Shown: positions 50,961 through 60,013 of the stretch, piece after piece
How the letters are laid out: each line of letters opens with the position of its first letter
Position numbering within the stretch: the first letter of the stretch is position 1
Notes under the pieces: model-generated
Database searches by the model: none
Told to the model about the DNA's origin: nothing
What the model saw: the letters and a program-made list of their open reading frames with translations, nothing else
Position numbers and translations under genes: made by a program
DNA from: Mycolicibacterium celeriflavum
GTDB taxonomy: Bacteria > Actinomycetota > Actinomycetes > Mycobacteriales > Mycobacteriaceae
DNA: 64,000 bases
Assembly: GCF_010731795.1 (NCBI RefSeq)
Contig: NZ_AP022591.1
Coordinates: 3,162,001 to 3,226,000 of the forward strand
Direction of reading: 5' to 3'

Positions 50961-52459
50961 GACACGTCCACAGGTCGGGTCGTTGCCGCCGTCTCGTAGG
51001 CGTCGACGTCGAAACGCTTGGTCTGTCTGCGGAATCTGAACGTGAAGTCGGGCCAGAGGGTGGTGTTGTTGCCGTGAGCGTCGAGATACCAACTGGCGCA
51101 ACCGCCTGTCATCCACACCGAGTTGGCCAGTTTGCGCTGCAGTTCGTCGTTGTACGCGTCCTGTTCGTCCTGGCGGACATCGAGACGGCTCAGGCCGCGG
51201 CTCTCCATGGTGGTGATGGCGTCGACCACGTAGTTGAGCTGGGATTCGATCATGTACACCATCGACGTGTGGCCGAGTCCGGTGTTCGGGCCGACGAGGA
51301 CGAACAGGTTGGGATAGCCGGCGATCGTCGTGCCCTTGTACGCGCGCATTCCCTTGTCGGCGAAGGCCTGGCTCAGGCTCCGCCCGTCGCTGCCGCAGAT
51401 CGTTTCGAACATCGGCGAGTCGGTGACATGGAAGCCGGTCGCCACGACGATTGCGTCGACCTCTCGGGCGGTACCGTCCGCGGTGATGATGCTGTGGCCG
51501 TCGATCTGACCGATGCCGTCGGTGATGAGCTCGACGTTCTCGCGGTCCAGCGCGGGATACCAGTCGTTGGCGATCAGCATCCGTTTACATCCGATGCGGA
51601 AGTTCGGTGTCACCTTGCGTCGCAGTTCGGGGTCGCGGATCTCAGTGCGGATCTTGGCGCGTGAGATCAGCTCGAACAGCTTCATCAGGCGGGGATTTTT
51701 CGCCAGCCCGAGCACCTGAATCTCGCGAGCGGCGTAGATACCGGCGCGCGCCAGCCGCAGCACACCCGGGATGTTACGGAAAATCCACCGTTCGATGCGG
51801 GTGAAAGGACGATCGAAGCGCGGCAGCAGCCACGGTGCCGTGCGCTGATACACGTCGATGTGGGCGACCGTGTCGGCGATCGCCGGGACGATCTGGATCG
51901 CTGATGCCCCGGTGCCGATGACCGCGACGCGCTTACCGGTGAGATCCGCCTCGTGGTTCCACTGCGCCGAATGGAACAGCTCCCCGTCGAAGTCGTCGAT
52001 GCCGGGGATCGGGGGCAGAGACGGTTCGGCCAGCGCGCCGAACCCGCCGATGACCACATCGGCCGTCATTGCTCCGCGGCTCGTCGAGAGCTCCCAGCGA
52101 TGGTGGTCCTCCTGCCACGCCACTTTTTTGACGTCACAACCGAATACGTGCCGATCCAGGACACCGGCGCGACGCGCGACACCGCGGATGTACTCCTCGA
52201 TCTCGGCCTGGGTCGAGAACGACCGAGTCCAATTCGGGTTCAGCGAGAACGAGTACGAGTACAGGTGGGACGGAACGTCGCACGCCGCGCCCGGATAGGT
52301 GTTGTCGCGCCAGGTGCCGCCGACGTCGTTGCCACGCTCGAGGACGAGGAAGTCGCGGTGTCCGGCCTCGTTCAGTTTCACCGCCGCGCCCAGACCGGCG
52401 AACCCGCTTCCGATGATGGCGATGTGCACGTGACCGGGGAGAAGCGATTCGTCGGCCAC
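50957..52459 (-). CDS. Baeyer-Villiger-type flavin monooxygenase
   Basis: A 500-residue flavoprotein. FAD motif IIGSGFAGLGAA (about 15-26), NADPH motif VAVIGTGASAIQIVP (about 178-192), and the BVMO fingerprint as FDGELFHSAQWNH (FxGxxxHxxxW) near 157. It resembles EthA/MymA-type enzymes in length. The GTG at 52459 follows GAGGGGGC. It is the first gene of a two-gene operon with the SDR (4-bp overlap). Substrates in such systems are ketones, steroids or drugs; nothing in the sequence decides. Confidence 0.9.
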   Translation of the reverse strand: MADESLLPGHVHIAIIGSGFAGLGAAVKLNEAGHRDFLVLERGNDVGGTWRDNTYPGAACDVPSHLYSYSFSLNPNWTRSFSTQAEIEEYIRGVARRAGVLDRHVFGCDVKKVAWQEDHHRWELSTSRGAMTADVVIGGFGALAEPSLPPIPGIDDFDGELFHSAQWNHEADLTGKRVAVIGTGASAIQIVPAIADTVAHIDVYQRTAPWLLPRFDRPFTRIERWIFRNIPGVLRLARAGIYAAREIQVLGLAKNPRLMKLFELISRAKIRTEIRDPELRRKVTPNFRIGCKRMLIANDWYPALDRENVELITDGIGQIDGHSIITADGTAREVDAIVVATGFHVTDSPMFETICGSDGRSLSQAFADKGMRAYKGTTIAGYPNLFVLVGPNTGLGHTSMVYMIESQLNYVVDAITTMESRGLSRLDVRQDEQDAYNDELQRKLANSVWMTGGCASWYLDAHGNNTTLWPDFTFRFRRQTKRFDVDAYETAATTRPVDVS

Positions 52460-52644
52460 GATGCCCCCTCGCCTGGCTGTTCACCACCTACGGCTTCGCA
52501 GGTGACTAAGGATTAACCATTGGCGCCGCTCCTTACACCACATCCGTTCGTCACCGGGCTTTTGCGTTTTGATTGCACCCACGCAGGTCGCTACTTGCAC
52601 TTTCTCTGTGGGCGCAATCTGTCGGGGTTGCGATGGGCCGCGGG

Positions 52645-53319
52645 TCACGCCCGTGACGGCACAAGCGACGGGCTCCCGACGCCGATGGTGATCCGCGGGG
52701 CCGCCGACGGATCCAGCCACTTCAGCACCGAGCGCATCTCGTCGCGGCCGATGGCCACACATCCCCAGGTGGGGTTGCCGTCGGTCACGTGGAGAAAGAT
52801 CCCGGAGACCCGCCCCGGGATGCGTTGCGGGTTGACCGCGATGTTGACGGCGTAGTCGTAGACGGGTCCGGAGTCGTACAGGTTCTCCGCGATCGACGAC
52901 GGTTTGCGCGGTCCGCGCACGTGGGTGTTGTACGTGGGCGAGTCAGCGTCCTCGTCCCACCAGTCCTGGTTTGTGGTCTGGAAGTACGGCATCTTGGTGC
53001 CGGGATTGGGCTCGCGTCCGAAGGCTTGGTCGAACGTGAACGTTCCGACGGGTGTGCGGTGGACACCGTCGGCGGGGGCGCCGACGCCGAGCGCGCCCAC
53101 CTTCGCGGGCGTCGGTCCCAGGACCGCTTTCCATTGTCGGCCGACTCTCTGAAATGCAGTGAGGGTTCCTGATGTTGCGTCCGCAGCAGGGACGCCGACA
53201 ACGATCCACTGCGTGGACTGCCCGACGGGCGTGGTCGCAGGCTGCGCCGCGGCAGGCGCAGCGAGTGACAGACTCAGGAGCAGAGCCCCGAGTTGCGCCA
53301 GTGCTTTTCGCAGTTTCAC
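52645..53319 (-). CDS. secreted L,D-transpeptidase-like (YkuD) protein (Rv0309-like)
   Basis: A 224-residue exported protein with signal peptide (residues 1-26, AAQ). The YkuD domain contains RTPVGTFTFDQ and the catalytic segment FLHVTDGNPTWGCVAI (His177, Cys187). Spacing between His and Cys is shorter than in classical Ldt (HGT...SHGC) and matches the Rv0309 type as I remember it. The protein probably modifies cell-wall peptidoglycan or is a related peptidase. No neighbour in an operon: BVMO begins 185 bp further on. Confidence 0.85.
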   Translation of the reverse strand: MKLRKALAQLGALLLSLSLAAPAAAQPATTPVGQSTQWIVVGVPAADATSGTLTAFQRVGRQWKAVLGPTPAKVGALGVGAPADGVHRTPVGTFTFDQAFGREPNPGTKMPYFQTTNQDWWDEDADSPTYNTHVRGPRKPSSIAENLYDSGPVYDYAVNIAVNPQRIPGRVSGIFLHVTDGNPTWGCVAIGRDEMRSVLKWLDPSAAPRITIGVGSPSLVPSRA

Positions 53320-53431
53320 AGGAACCTCGGGACCGGGATCTTTGACGAGTCCGGTGATCTTCTCAGAGACTTCCGCGCAATCGCGTCACCGAGATACGTT
53401 CGCTATCAAAGAGAAATGCGGTCGCGACACG

Positions 53432-54571
53432 TCAGCTGGCGTTGCTCACCCCGGCCAGCTTCTGGATGACGCGTATCTCGTCGTTGTCATGGGCCCGCCC
53501 GTCGGGGTGGATCAGGTCGCTGAACCACGTCTCCGGAAGCGTCGTGTAGGGCTCCTTCCACGAGTCCCACGGCAGGTACGTCTGCGTTCGCCCAGCCACG
53601 AAACCCCAGTTGTAAGCGCCCACATTCCGCCTCTTGGCGACCGGCAGGATCCCTTCGACGGTGCTGCCCAGGCTCCGCGCCAGATACTCGGTGCACAGGA
53701 TCGGGCGCCCCAGCGGCGCGAGTTCGTCGATGCGGGCCTCGAATTCGGCGGCATCGCCGTAGCTGTGGAAGCTGATGACGTCCGATTGCTCGAGCTGAAT
53801 GCTGCAGATCTGGCTGCGGCTTGCCGGGTCTTTCCAGTGGCCCTGCCACACACCACTGGTCAACGGTTGAGTCGGCTTGACCGCACGCGCCCACTGGAAG
53901 ACATGTGGGAGGAACGCGGCGACCAGTTCCAGCTTGTCCTCGTGTTCGACCTCGCGGTAATCGCGCGCCGGGTTGTCCGGCTCGTTCCACACGTCCCATC
54001 CGAGGACACGTGGATCGTCGCGAAACAGGCCCACCACCCCGGTCACGTAGCTTTGCAGCACGCGGGTGTAGGCGGGATCCTGCAGCCGGAAGGCGCCTGG
54101 GCTCTGCACCCAACCGGAGTTGTGCACTCCTTTGATCGGCGGGCGCTGGCGACCCGCCTTGGGCAACGGATCCCAGCACGAGTCGAACAGCACGAAAAGC
54201 GGCTTGATGTTGTGACTCGCCGCGATGGAGACGAACTGTGACAGCCGTTGGCTGAAGCCGGCCCGGTCGGTAGCCCACAGCTGATCGTGCAGAAACACCC
54301 GCATGGTGTTCATCCCGATCCGCTTGGCCACGCTGAGCTCGCCGTCGATGCGGCGCGCGTCGTAGGTGCCCGCCTGGAACATCTCGAGCTGGTTGACGGC
54401 GTTCGAGGTGACATAGTTCGCGCCGAGCAGCCAACCCTGCTTCGCGTACCAGGCGTTGGCGCGGTCAGCTGACCATCGGCCGGTCTCGCCGGATGCGAGA
54501 GGAAGCTTGGTCAGCGCCGCGGCCGCTGCCAGGTACAGCGGAAGCTTGAGAGCGGTTCGCCGGTGCACCAT
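53432..54571 (-). CDS. secreted glycoside hydrolase, family 5-like
   Basis: A 379-residue protein with a twin-arginine-like N terminus (HRRTALKLPLYLAAAAAL). The acid/base Glu197 is in GWDVWNEPDN and the nucleophile Glu295 in ILCTEYLAR, the spacing of clan GH-A enzymes. GH5-type cellulase/mannanase-like or related 1,4-beta-glycosidase; substrate unknown. ATG at 54571 leads straight into the signal; an earlier ATG at 54628 is unlikely. Possibly exported by Tat. Neighbours: YkuD protein and FadE pair. Confidence 0.82.
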   Translation of the reverse strand: MVHRRTALKLPLYLAAAAALTKLPLASGETGRWSADRANAWYAKQGWLLGANYVTSNAVNQLEMFQAGTYDARRIDGELSVAKRIGMNTMRVFLHDQLWATDRAGFSQRLSQFVSIAASHNIKPLFVLFDSCWDPLPKAGRQRPPIKGVHNSGWVQSPGAFRLQDPAYTRVLQSYVTGVVGLFRDDPRVLGWDVWNEPDNPARDYREVEHEDKLELVAAFLPHVFQWARAVKPTQPLTSGVWQGHWKDPASRSQICSIQLEQSDVISFHSYGDAAEFEARIDELAPLGRPILCTEYLARSLGSTVEGILPVAKRRNVGAYNWGFVAGRTQTYLPWDSWKEPYTTLPETWFSDLIHPDGRAHDNDEIRVIQKLAGVSNAS

Positions 54572-54672
54572 TCGAACATAGTGTTCGTGGCCGAACCGAC
54601 ACTGGCCATGTCTCGTCCTGCAACACAACAGGTTTCGAATCGTTATCGACGAAGGTGAGGAAAGTCACGACG

Positions 54673-55839
54673 TCAGGCGGGCTGACCGTCCGCTACGCGT
54701 GGGACTCGGTCGGCGGTGGCGTCGTCGAGCACCATCGCCGCGACCCGATCACGATGCTCTTCGGCGCTGCCCAGCAGGACCGCGTCGGTCGCGGCACGCT
54801 TGTAATAGAGATGGGCCTGGTGCTCCCAGGTGAACCCGATCCCGCCGTGCACCTGGATGGTGTCGTTGGCGACATGGCTGAGCGCGGCCGAACACACCGC
54901 TTGGGCGATGCTCGTCGCGAGCGCGGGATCGTCAGATCCGTCGGACAGCGCCCAGACCGCGTGGTAGGCAGTCGATCTCGCGTGTTCGACGTCGACCAAC
55001 AGATTCGCGAGGCGGTGCTTGACCGCCTGAAACGACCCGATCGGCCGGCCGAACTGCAGCCGCGACTTCGCGTACTCGACGGACAGGTCGAGCAGATGCT
55101 GCGCTGCGCCGACCTGCTCGACGGCGAGCAGCGCGGCACCGACCGCAAGAGCGTGGTCGAGGACTCGCGGGGTTTCGTCGGGACCGGCGATCAGGCGCCC
55201 GGAAGCGCCGGAGAATGTGACGTTCGCTTCGGGCCGGGTGAGGTCGAGGGTAGCCAACGGCGTTCGCTGTACCTCCCCGGCGGCGGTGTCGACGGCGTAC
55301 AGCGCGACGCCGTCGGACCCGCGCGCAGCGACCAACAGGACATCGGCGGCGCCGCCGTCGACGACCTGAGCCACCGTGCCCGACAACGCGTCCCCGTCGG
55401 CGGTCACCGTCACCGCATCCGGTTCGAAGACACCGGCGCGGTCCACCACCGCGACGGCCGCGGTGCGCCGACCCTCGACGAGGTCGGCCAACAACTCGTC
55501 ACGAGCGGAGCCGGTCGGAGCGGCGACCAATGCAGGGATCGCGAGGTACACCGTGCCGAACAGCGGTCCACACGCCAACCGCGCGCCGAGTTCCTCGATC
55601 GCGACGGCCTGATCCACCAAGGTGCCGCCGACGCCGCCGTCGGCTTCGGGCACCGACAGGCCCAGCACCCCGAGCTCGCCGCCGAGCCGCGCCCAGACCT
55701 TCGGGTCGAACGGCGGGTCGGACTCCATGAGTTGGCGGACCTTGTCCTCCGCGAAATTCTCGGCGCTGAATTTGCCTACCGCGTCGCGCAATTGCGCCTG
55801 CTCATCGGTGAACGTGTACTCAGCAAGCTTGTCAGCCAC
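54673..55839 (-). CDS. acyl-CoA dehydrogenase, small subunit
   Basis: A 388-residue FadE-family protein. Sequence landmarks are LGVLGLSVPEADGGVGG and HGGIGFTWEHQAHLYYKRA. It lacks the C-terminal YEG Glu and has no NER-type Glu, so it is likely the non-catalytic subunit of the pair encoded with the upstream gene. GTG at 55839 has AGGAG 9-10 nt upstream. It overlaps the upstream dehydrogenase by 8 bp. The best guess is a heterotetrameric enzyme for a branched, cyclic or steroid acyl-CoA. Confidence 0.88.
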   Translation of the reverse strand: MADKLAEYTFTDEQAQLRDAVGKFSAENFAEDKVRQLMESDPPFDPKVWARLGGELGVLGLSVPEADGGVGGTLVDQAVAIEELGARLACGPLFGTVYLAIPALVAAPTGSARDELLADLVEGRRTAAVAVVDRAGVFEPDAVTVTADGDALSGTVAQVVDGGAADVLLVAARGSDGVALYAVDTAAGEVQRTPLATLDLTRPEANVTFSGASGRLIAGPDETPRVLDHALAVGAALLAVEQVGAAQHLLDLSVEYAKSRLQFGRPIGSFQAVKHRLANLLVDVEHARSTAYHAVWALSDGSDDPALATSIAQAVCSAALSHVANDTIQVHGGIGFTWEHQAHLYYKRAATDAVLLGSAEEHRDRVAAMVLDDATADRVPRVADGQPA

Positions 55840-57025
55840 GGGGAATCTCCTTCCAGGGCATGCCGGCGTCGGCACGCAGATCACCGGGCAGCCCGAGGAT
55901 GCGTTCGCCAAGAATGTTGCGCATCACCTCGGAGGTGCCGCCTTCGATGGTGTTCGCGCGGCTGCGCAGGTACCGCTGCTGAATCGGGCCCTGCCAGTCC
56001 CGCTCGCCGGTGCCCGCCCCCTGTTGATACCCGTGATACAGAAGTCCTTCAGGGCCAAGGAAATCCATACACCACTGATAGATGTCCTGGTTGAGTTCCG
56101 CGCCGACCAGCTTGCCGATCGAACCCTCCGGGCCCGGACCGCCGACCGTGGCGGTGGCTCGCGACCGTTCGGAGGTCAGCCGCTGCGCCTCCGAGCGCAG
56201 CCACAGCTGCGTCAGCCGGTCACGCAGAACCGGTGTGCGGCGCTCCGGCCGCGACGCCCACAGCCCCGTCGCATCGGCGATCGTGCCCGCGCCTCGCCGG
56301 CTGCCACTACCGCCGAGCGCGGTGCGTTCGTTCATCAGTGTCGTCATGGCGACGGCCCACCCGTTGTCGACGTCGCCGAGGCGGTGCCGGTCCGGGATGC
56401 GCGCGTCGGAGAAGTACACCTCGTTGAACTCGGCCTGCCCCGTCATCTGGCGCAGCGGCCGGGTTTCGACGCCCGCGCCGTGCATGTCGATGACGAAGTA
56501 CGTCAGGCCCTTGTGTTTGGGCACATCGGGGTTGGTGCGTGCGAGCAGCAGACCCCACCGCGCCCGGTGGGCCAGACTCGTCCAGACCTTCTGGCCGTTG
56601 ATCACCCAGTCGTCGCCGTCGCGGACCGCGGAGGTGGCCAGGCCGGCGAGGTCGGACCCGGCGCCGGGCTCGGAGAACAGCTGACACCAGAGGTCCTCGG
56701 TGGTGGCCAACGGCCGCAACCACTTCCGCTTCACCTCCTCGGTCTGGGCGTGCTCACGGATCGTCGGCGCGGCCATGCCGTAGCCCATCGGGTTGAGCCC
56801 GAGCGGTACCGGGCCGCCTGCGCCCTGCAGAACGCGGTCGGCGACCGCCTGAAGTCCGCGGGACACTCCAAGCCCGCCCAGGCCCTCGGGGAAGTGCACC
56901 CAGGACAGGCCGGCGTCGTAGCAGGCGCCGAGGTATTCGGGGATGGGCACGCTCTTCGGGTCGTGGTCGGCGACGACTTCGCGCGCCAGCTCGGCGACGC
57001 GTTCGGCGTCAGCGTCATTGCTCAT
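55832..57025 (-). CDS. acyl-CoA dehydrogenase, catalytic subunit
   Basis: A 397-residue FadE-family protein. LWCQLFSEPGAGSDLAGLA and VINGQKVWTSLAH are ACAD signatures; near the C terminus IEGGTSEVMRN replaces YEGTNEI. The likely base is Glu233 in MNERTAL, at the position used in isovaleryl-CoA dehydrogenase and in alpha2-beta2 FadEs. ATG at 57025 was selected; upstream in-frame ATGs lie in sequence without ACAD similarity. It overlaps the small subunit by 8 bp. Substrate unknown. Confidence 0.9.
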   Translation of the reverse strand: MSNDADAERVAELAREVVADHDPKSVPIPEYLGACYDAGLSWVHFPEGLGGLGVSRGLQAVADRVLQGAGGPVPLGLNPMGYGMAAPTIREHAQTEEVKRKWLRPLATTEDLWCQLFSEPGAGSDLAGLATSAVRDGDDWVINGQKVWTSLAHRARWGLLLARTNPDVPKHKGLTYFVIDMHGAGVETRPLRQMTGQAEFNEVYFSDARIPDRHRLGDVDNGWAVAMTTLMNERTALGGSGSRRGAGTIADATGLWASRPERRTPVLRDRLTQLWLRSEAQRLTSERSRATATVGGPGPEGSIGKLVGAELNQDIYQWCMDFLGPEGLLYHGYQQGAGTGERDWQGPIQQRYLRSRANTIEGGTSEVMRNILGERILGLPGDLRADAGMPWKEIPRG

Positions 57026-57084
57026 GCGGCCACGATAGAAACTCGACATGCGTCGTGCGTCAGCGGGATGCGGTCGTGTGGCCG

Positions 57085-57131
57085 TTAGCGGGTGGATCGC
57101 AGGCATCGGCTGGCTGCGATCCACCCGTTAA
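57085..57131. repeat. long inverted repeat (hairpin) between LLM and FadE genes
   Basis: Arms 57085-57102 and 57114-57131 (18 nt each, one mismatch) around an 11-nt loop; the core is GGGTGGATCGCAG. It begins 24 bp after the LLM stop on the minus strand and lacks a U-tract. Possible intrinsic terminator of the I-shape kind, or an RNA processing site. Confidence 0.7.
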
Positions 57132-57154
57132 GCAGGCCCAGTCGGCCCCGCGGC

Positions 57155-57985
57155 TCAACCGCGATATCCGGCGACCTTCTCGGCGTATTCGTCGAGCAGA
57201 CGAAGCGAGTCATCGCGCGCCTTGGTGGGCAGCAGCAGGTTCGCCTGCCGGTAGCCGAGATCCTCGAGCGCGCGCCAGTAATCCGGGTCGATCGGTGTGC
57301 CGAATGTCGTCAGCGGGACGTCGTGGCTGGCGCCCGCACGCATCTGGTCGATGCGTTTGGTCAGCCGCTCGACCGGAAGTGGGTTCGACATCCAGCCCGC
57401 GCCGTGGCGGATCACCCTCTTGACGGTGGCATCTGAGTCGCCGCCGATGAGGATCGGTGGGTGGGGGTTCTGAACCGGTTTGGGGCGCAGGTACGACGAG
57501 TCGAAATCGACGTAGCGGCCGTGGTATTCGGCGGGTTCGTCCGTCCACAGCGCTTTGATGGCTTCGATGCGTTCGTCGAGTAGCGCGCCGCGCGTCTTCG
57601 GGTCGGTGCCGTGATGGCTGAGTTCCTCGATGTTCCAGCCGGCGCCGACACCGAACACGAACCGGCCACCCGAGATCAGGTCGATGCTGGCCGCTTCCTT
57701 CGCCGTGATGATCGGGTCACGCTGGATGAGCAGGGCGATTCCGGTGATCAACTCGATCGTCGAGGTCACGGCCGCGGCGGCGGCGAGTGTGACGAACGGG
57801 TCCAGCGTGCGGTAGTAGATCTTGGGCAGGTCCCCGCCCATCGGGTACGGGGACTGCCGACTGGCCGGGATGTGGGTGTGCTCGGCGATCGCGAGCGCGT
57901 CGAAACCGCGTTCTTCGATCGCGCGGGCCAGCGACACGGTGTCGATGGTGTCGTCGTTGACGAAGGTGGAGATCCCGAACTTCAT
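57155..57985 (-). CDS. F420-dependent LLM-class oxidoreductase
   Basis: A 276-residue luciferase-like monooxygenase-fold protein. MKFGISTFVNDDTIDTVSLA, IAEHTHIPASRQSPYP, GRFVFGVGAGWNIEEL and PPILIGGDSDATVKRV are the usual F420-LLM segments (TIGR03619-type). It probably reduces or oxidises a substrate with coenzyme F420. ATG at 57985. Downstream is the 18-bp hairpin, upstream is a lipoprotein gene in the same direction (69-bp gap). Confidence 0.88.
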   Translation of the reverse strand: MKFGISTFVNDDTIDTVSLARAIEERGFDALAIAEHTHIPASRQSPYPMGGDLPKIYYRTLDPFVTLAAAAAVTSTIELITGIALLIQRDPIITAKEAASIDLISGGRFVFGVGAGWNIEELSHHGTDPKTRGALLDERIEAIKALWTDEPAEYHGRYVDFDSSYLRPKPVQNPHPPILIGGDSDATVKRVIRHGAGWMSNPLPVERLTKRIDQMRAGASHDVPLTTFGTPIDPDYWRALEDLGYRQANLLLPTKARDDSLRLLDEYAEKVAGYRG

Positions 57986-58054
57986 GTGTGCACCTAACTG
58001 CTGTCGTCAGGCGCTGGCAACGCCCATTGGTTCGACGCTATTCCGCTCCGACCC

Positions 58055-58639
58055 TCAGGCCAGGGGCTCGCCGTTTTTCGTCAGGACGTGCCATTCGCCG
58101 CCGAACATGTCCAAGCCCTGTCCCTTGGCGTCCCTGTCCGTCTTGTCGCCTGCGTATCGATAGAGCGGGATTTCCTTGTAGGTCACCTGGTCACCGCCGT
58201 CGCGGCGCGGCACCGTGCGGGCGGCCGCCACGTTGATTCCCGTGCCGCCCGCCGGATCGCTGTCGGACAGCACTGGCAGCCAGGTGTCGGCGCATTCGCC
58301 GTAGCAGGTTGGTTCGTTCGCCGAGTCCGCCGAGAAGGCATACAGGGTGCGGCCGCTGCTGTCGACGATGATCTCACCCAGGCCGGGGCGGTCATCGATG
58401 GCGAGCGAGACGTCACCGACCGGCAAAATCCGTTCGACGGACGGCGGCGGGTAGGGCGCCGGGGCGGTCGCCTCCGTTCGCAGCGCGGTCGCCGACGTCC
58501 GCGTGCCGGCGGCCTCGGAGCCGTTCACTGCATTGTTGTCGAATGCCGAACAACCGGTCACGGCCATGACGCTGAGCGCGACGGTCGATGTGCAGACGAC
58601 GTTCCGGCATGCTGCAGCCAGGATTCGAGGCATGGGCAT
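58055..58639 (-). CDS. lipoprotein with secreted-repeat (Lipoprotein_15) domain
   Basis: A 194-residue protein. Signal peptide with lipobox VTGC (Cys at about residue 30), so it is membrane-anchored outside. After a Ser/Thr/Pro-rich spacer, residues 80-190 carry two copies of the COG4315 pattern: GRTLYAFSADSANEPTCYGECADTWLPV and IPLYRYAGDKTDRDAKGQG (cited as regions). The family function is unknown. ATG at 58639; ATG two codons later is equally possible. Confidence 0.85.
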   Translation of the reverse strand: MPMPRILAAACRNVVCTSTVALSVMAVTGCSAFDNNAVNGSEAAGTRTSATALRTEATAPAPYPPPSVERILPVGDVSLAIDDRPGLGEIIVDSSGRTLYAFSADSANEPTCYGECADTWLPVLSDSDPAGGTGINVAAARTVPRRDGGDQVTYKEIPLYRYAGDKTDRDAKGQGLDMFGGEWHVLTKNGEPLA

Positions 58640-58689
58640 TCTGAATCAATACCAGTAGCGCCGCGGCTCAGACGTGTCGGGGCGCCTTT

Positions 58690-58752
58690 TCAGCCGCTGG
58701 TGGCGCCGGTGACGAATGCGACGCGGCCGGAGGATTCGTCGGTCGGGTTCAT
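58690..58752 (-). pseudogene. SDR 5' remnant (20 codons then stop)
   Basis: From ATG at 58752 the frame reads MNPTDESSGRVAFVTGATSG and then TGA. The end matches the first strand and TGxxxG cofactor motif of a short-chain dehydrogenase, but the next two residues of the motif and the rest of the gene are absent. It lies between the lipoprotein and the alcohol dehydrogenase. A decayed SDR gene is the best explanation; a functional micropeptide is unlikely. Confidence 0.65.
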
Positions 58753-58781
58753 AAGTACAGCCTCGTTCGGTGTCAAACGTC

Positions 58782-59807
58782 TCAGAGCTCCAGCAGCATC
58801 TTGATGGCCCGGCGTTCGTCCATCGCCGTGTAGCCCTCGGCGGCCTGCTCGAGCGGCAGGGTGAGGTCGAAAACTTTGCCCGGGTTGATCTTTCGATCCC
58901 AGATCAACTGGATCAGCTCGGGCAGGAACCTACGCACAGGCGCGGGACCCCCGTGTAGGTGCACCTCGGCGAAGAACAGTTCGTCCGCGGGAATCGACAC
59001 ACCTTCGTGGGCGACACCGACGAAGCCGATGTGCCCGCCGGGCCGGGTAGCGCCGAAGGCCTGCAGGAACGATTCCTGTGTCCCAACCGCCTCGATCACC
59101 GAGTGCGCGCCGAGCCCGTCGGTGAGCTCCTTGATCTTGGCCACGCCCTCATCACCGCGTTCAGCGACGATGTCGGTCGCACCGAACTCGCGGGCAAGGG
59201 CCTGCCGGTCGGCATGGCGGGACATCGCAATGATCCGTTCCGCGCCCAGCTGCTTGGCGGCCAGCACGCCCATCAGTCCGACGGCGCCGTCGCCGACCAC
59301 GGCGACGGTCTTGTCCGGACCGGCCGCCGCGGCGACGGCGGCGAACCAGCCCGTTCCGAGGACATCGGATGCGGCCAGCAGTGAGGGGATCAACTCCGCG
59401 TCCGGTTGACCGGGTGTGGCGACGAGCGTGCCGTCGGCGAACGGGATGCGGGCCTTGTCAGCCTGAGTGCCGATGGTCGCGGAGACGAACTCGGCGTGGA
59501 AGCAACGACTTTGGTATCCGGCCTGGCAGATCTCGCAGCTGTTGTCGGAAATCACGAACGAGCCGACAACGAAATCGCCCACCTTCAGGGTCTTCACCTC
59601 GTCGCCGATCTCCTCGACGACGCCGACATACTCGTGTCCCATCGGCGTATGGTCGACATCCTCGACGCCCCGGTAGGGCCACAAATCCGATCCGCAGATG
59701 CATGTCGCCGTAAGGCGGATGATCGCGTCGGTCGGCTCGACGATTTTCGGGTCGTCACGCTCTCCGACGCTCACATCACGGGGTGCATTCATGAAAACTT
59801 GACGCAT
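58782..59807 (-). CDS. zinc-dependent alcohol dehydrogenase (MDR family)
   Basis: A 341-residue medium-chain dehydrogenase. Catalytic zinc ligands are Cys in TCICGSDLW, GHEYVG (His-Glu), and the later acidic residue; the structural zinc loop has CEICQAGYQSRC. The Rossmann motif is VAVVGDGAVGLMGVLAAKQLG. ATG at 59807 is preceded by CTAAGGAG with 5 nt spacing. It may reduce or oxidise an aldehyde/alcohol; alone in its operon. The SDR remnant is 30 bp downstream. Confidence 0.9.
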   Translation of the reverse strand: MRQVFMNAPRDVSVGERDDPKIVEPTDAIIRLTATCICGSDLWPYRGVEDVDHTPMGHEYVGVVEEIGDEVKTLKVGDFVVGSFVISDNSCEICQAGYQSRCFHAEFVSATIGTQADKARIPFADGTLVATPGQPDAELIPSLLAASDVLGTGWFAAVAAAAGPDKTVAVVGDGAVGLMGVLAAKQLGAERIIAMSRHADRQALAREFGATDIVAERGDEGVAKIKELTDGLGAHSVIEAVGTQESFLQAFGATRPGGHIGFVGVAHEGVSIPADELFFAEVHLHGGPAPVRRFLPELIQLIWDRKINPGKVFDLTLPLEQAAEGYTAMDERRAIKMLLEL

Positions 59808-60013
59808 GGCTTCTCCTTAGCTCGATTCTGGCTCGCCGACGGCGACGGTTGCAGGCAGGTCTGGAAGCCCTGGATTGTCTTCCCGGCATGTGCACCACGA
59901 AACCAGCACTGCCAGCCGGTGGAGGAGTTCCTGAGAGGTGTATTGACACGACATCCCATCTGCCGCGATGCACTTGTCGTCAGTTCTCTTCGCCTGGGGC
60001 CGCTACTCGGCCA

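Noticed and set aside
59776..59973. Small minus-strand frame between alcohol dehydrogenase and fadD35
   Set aside because: Arg-rich with no ribosome-binding site; it overlaps the alcohol dehydrogenase start and looks like non-coding GC-rich DNA.
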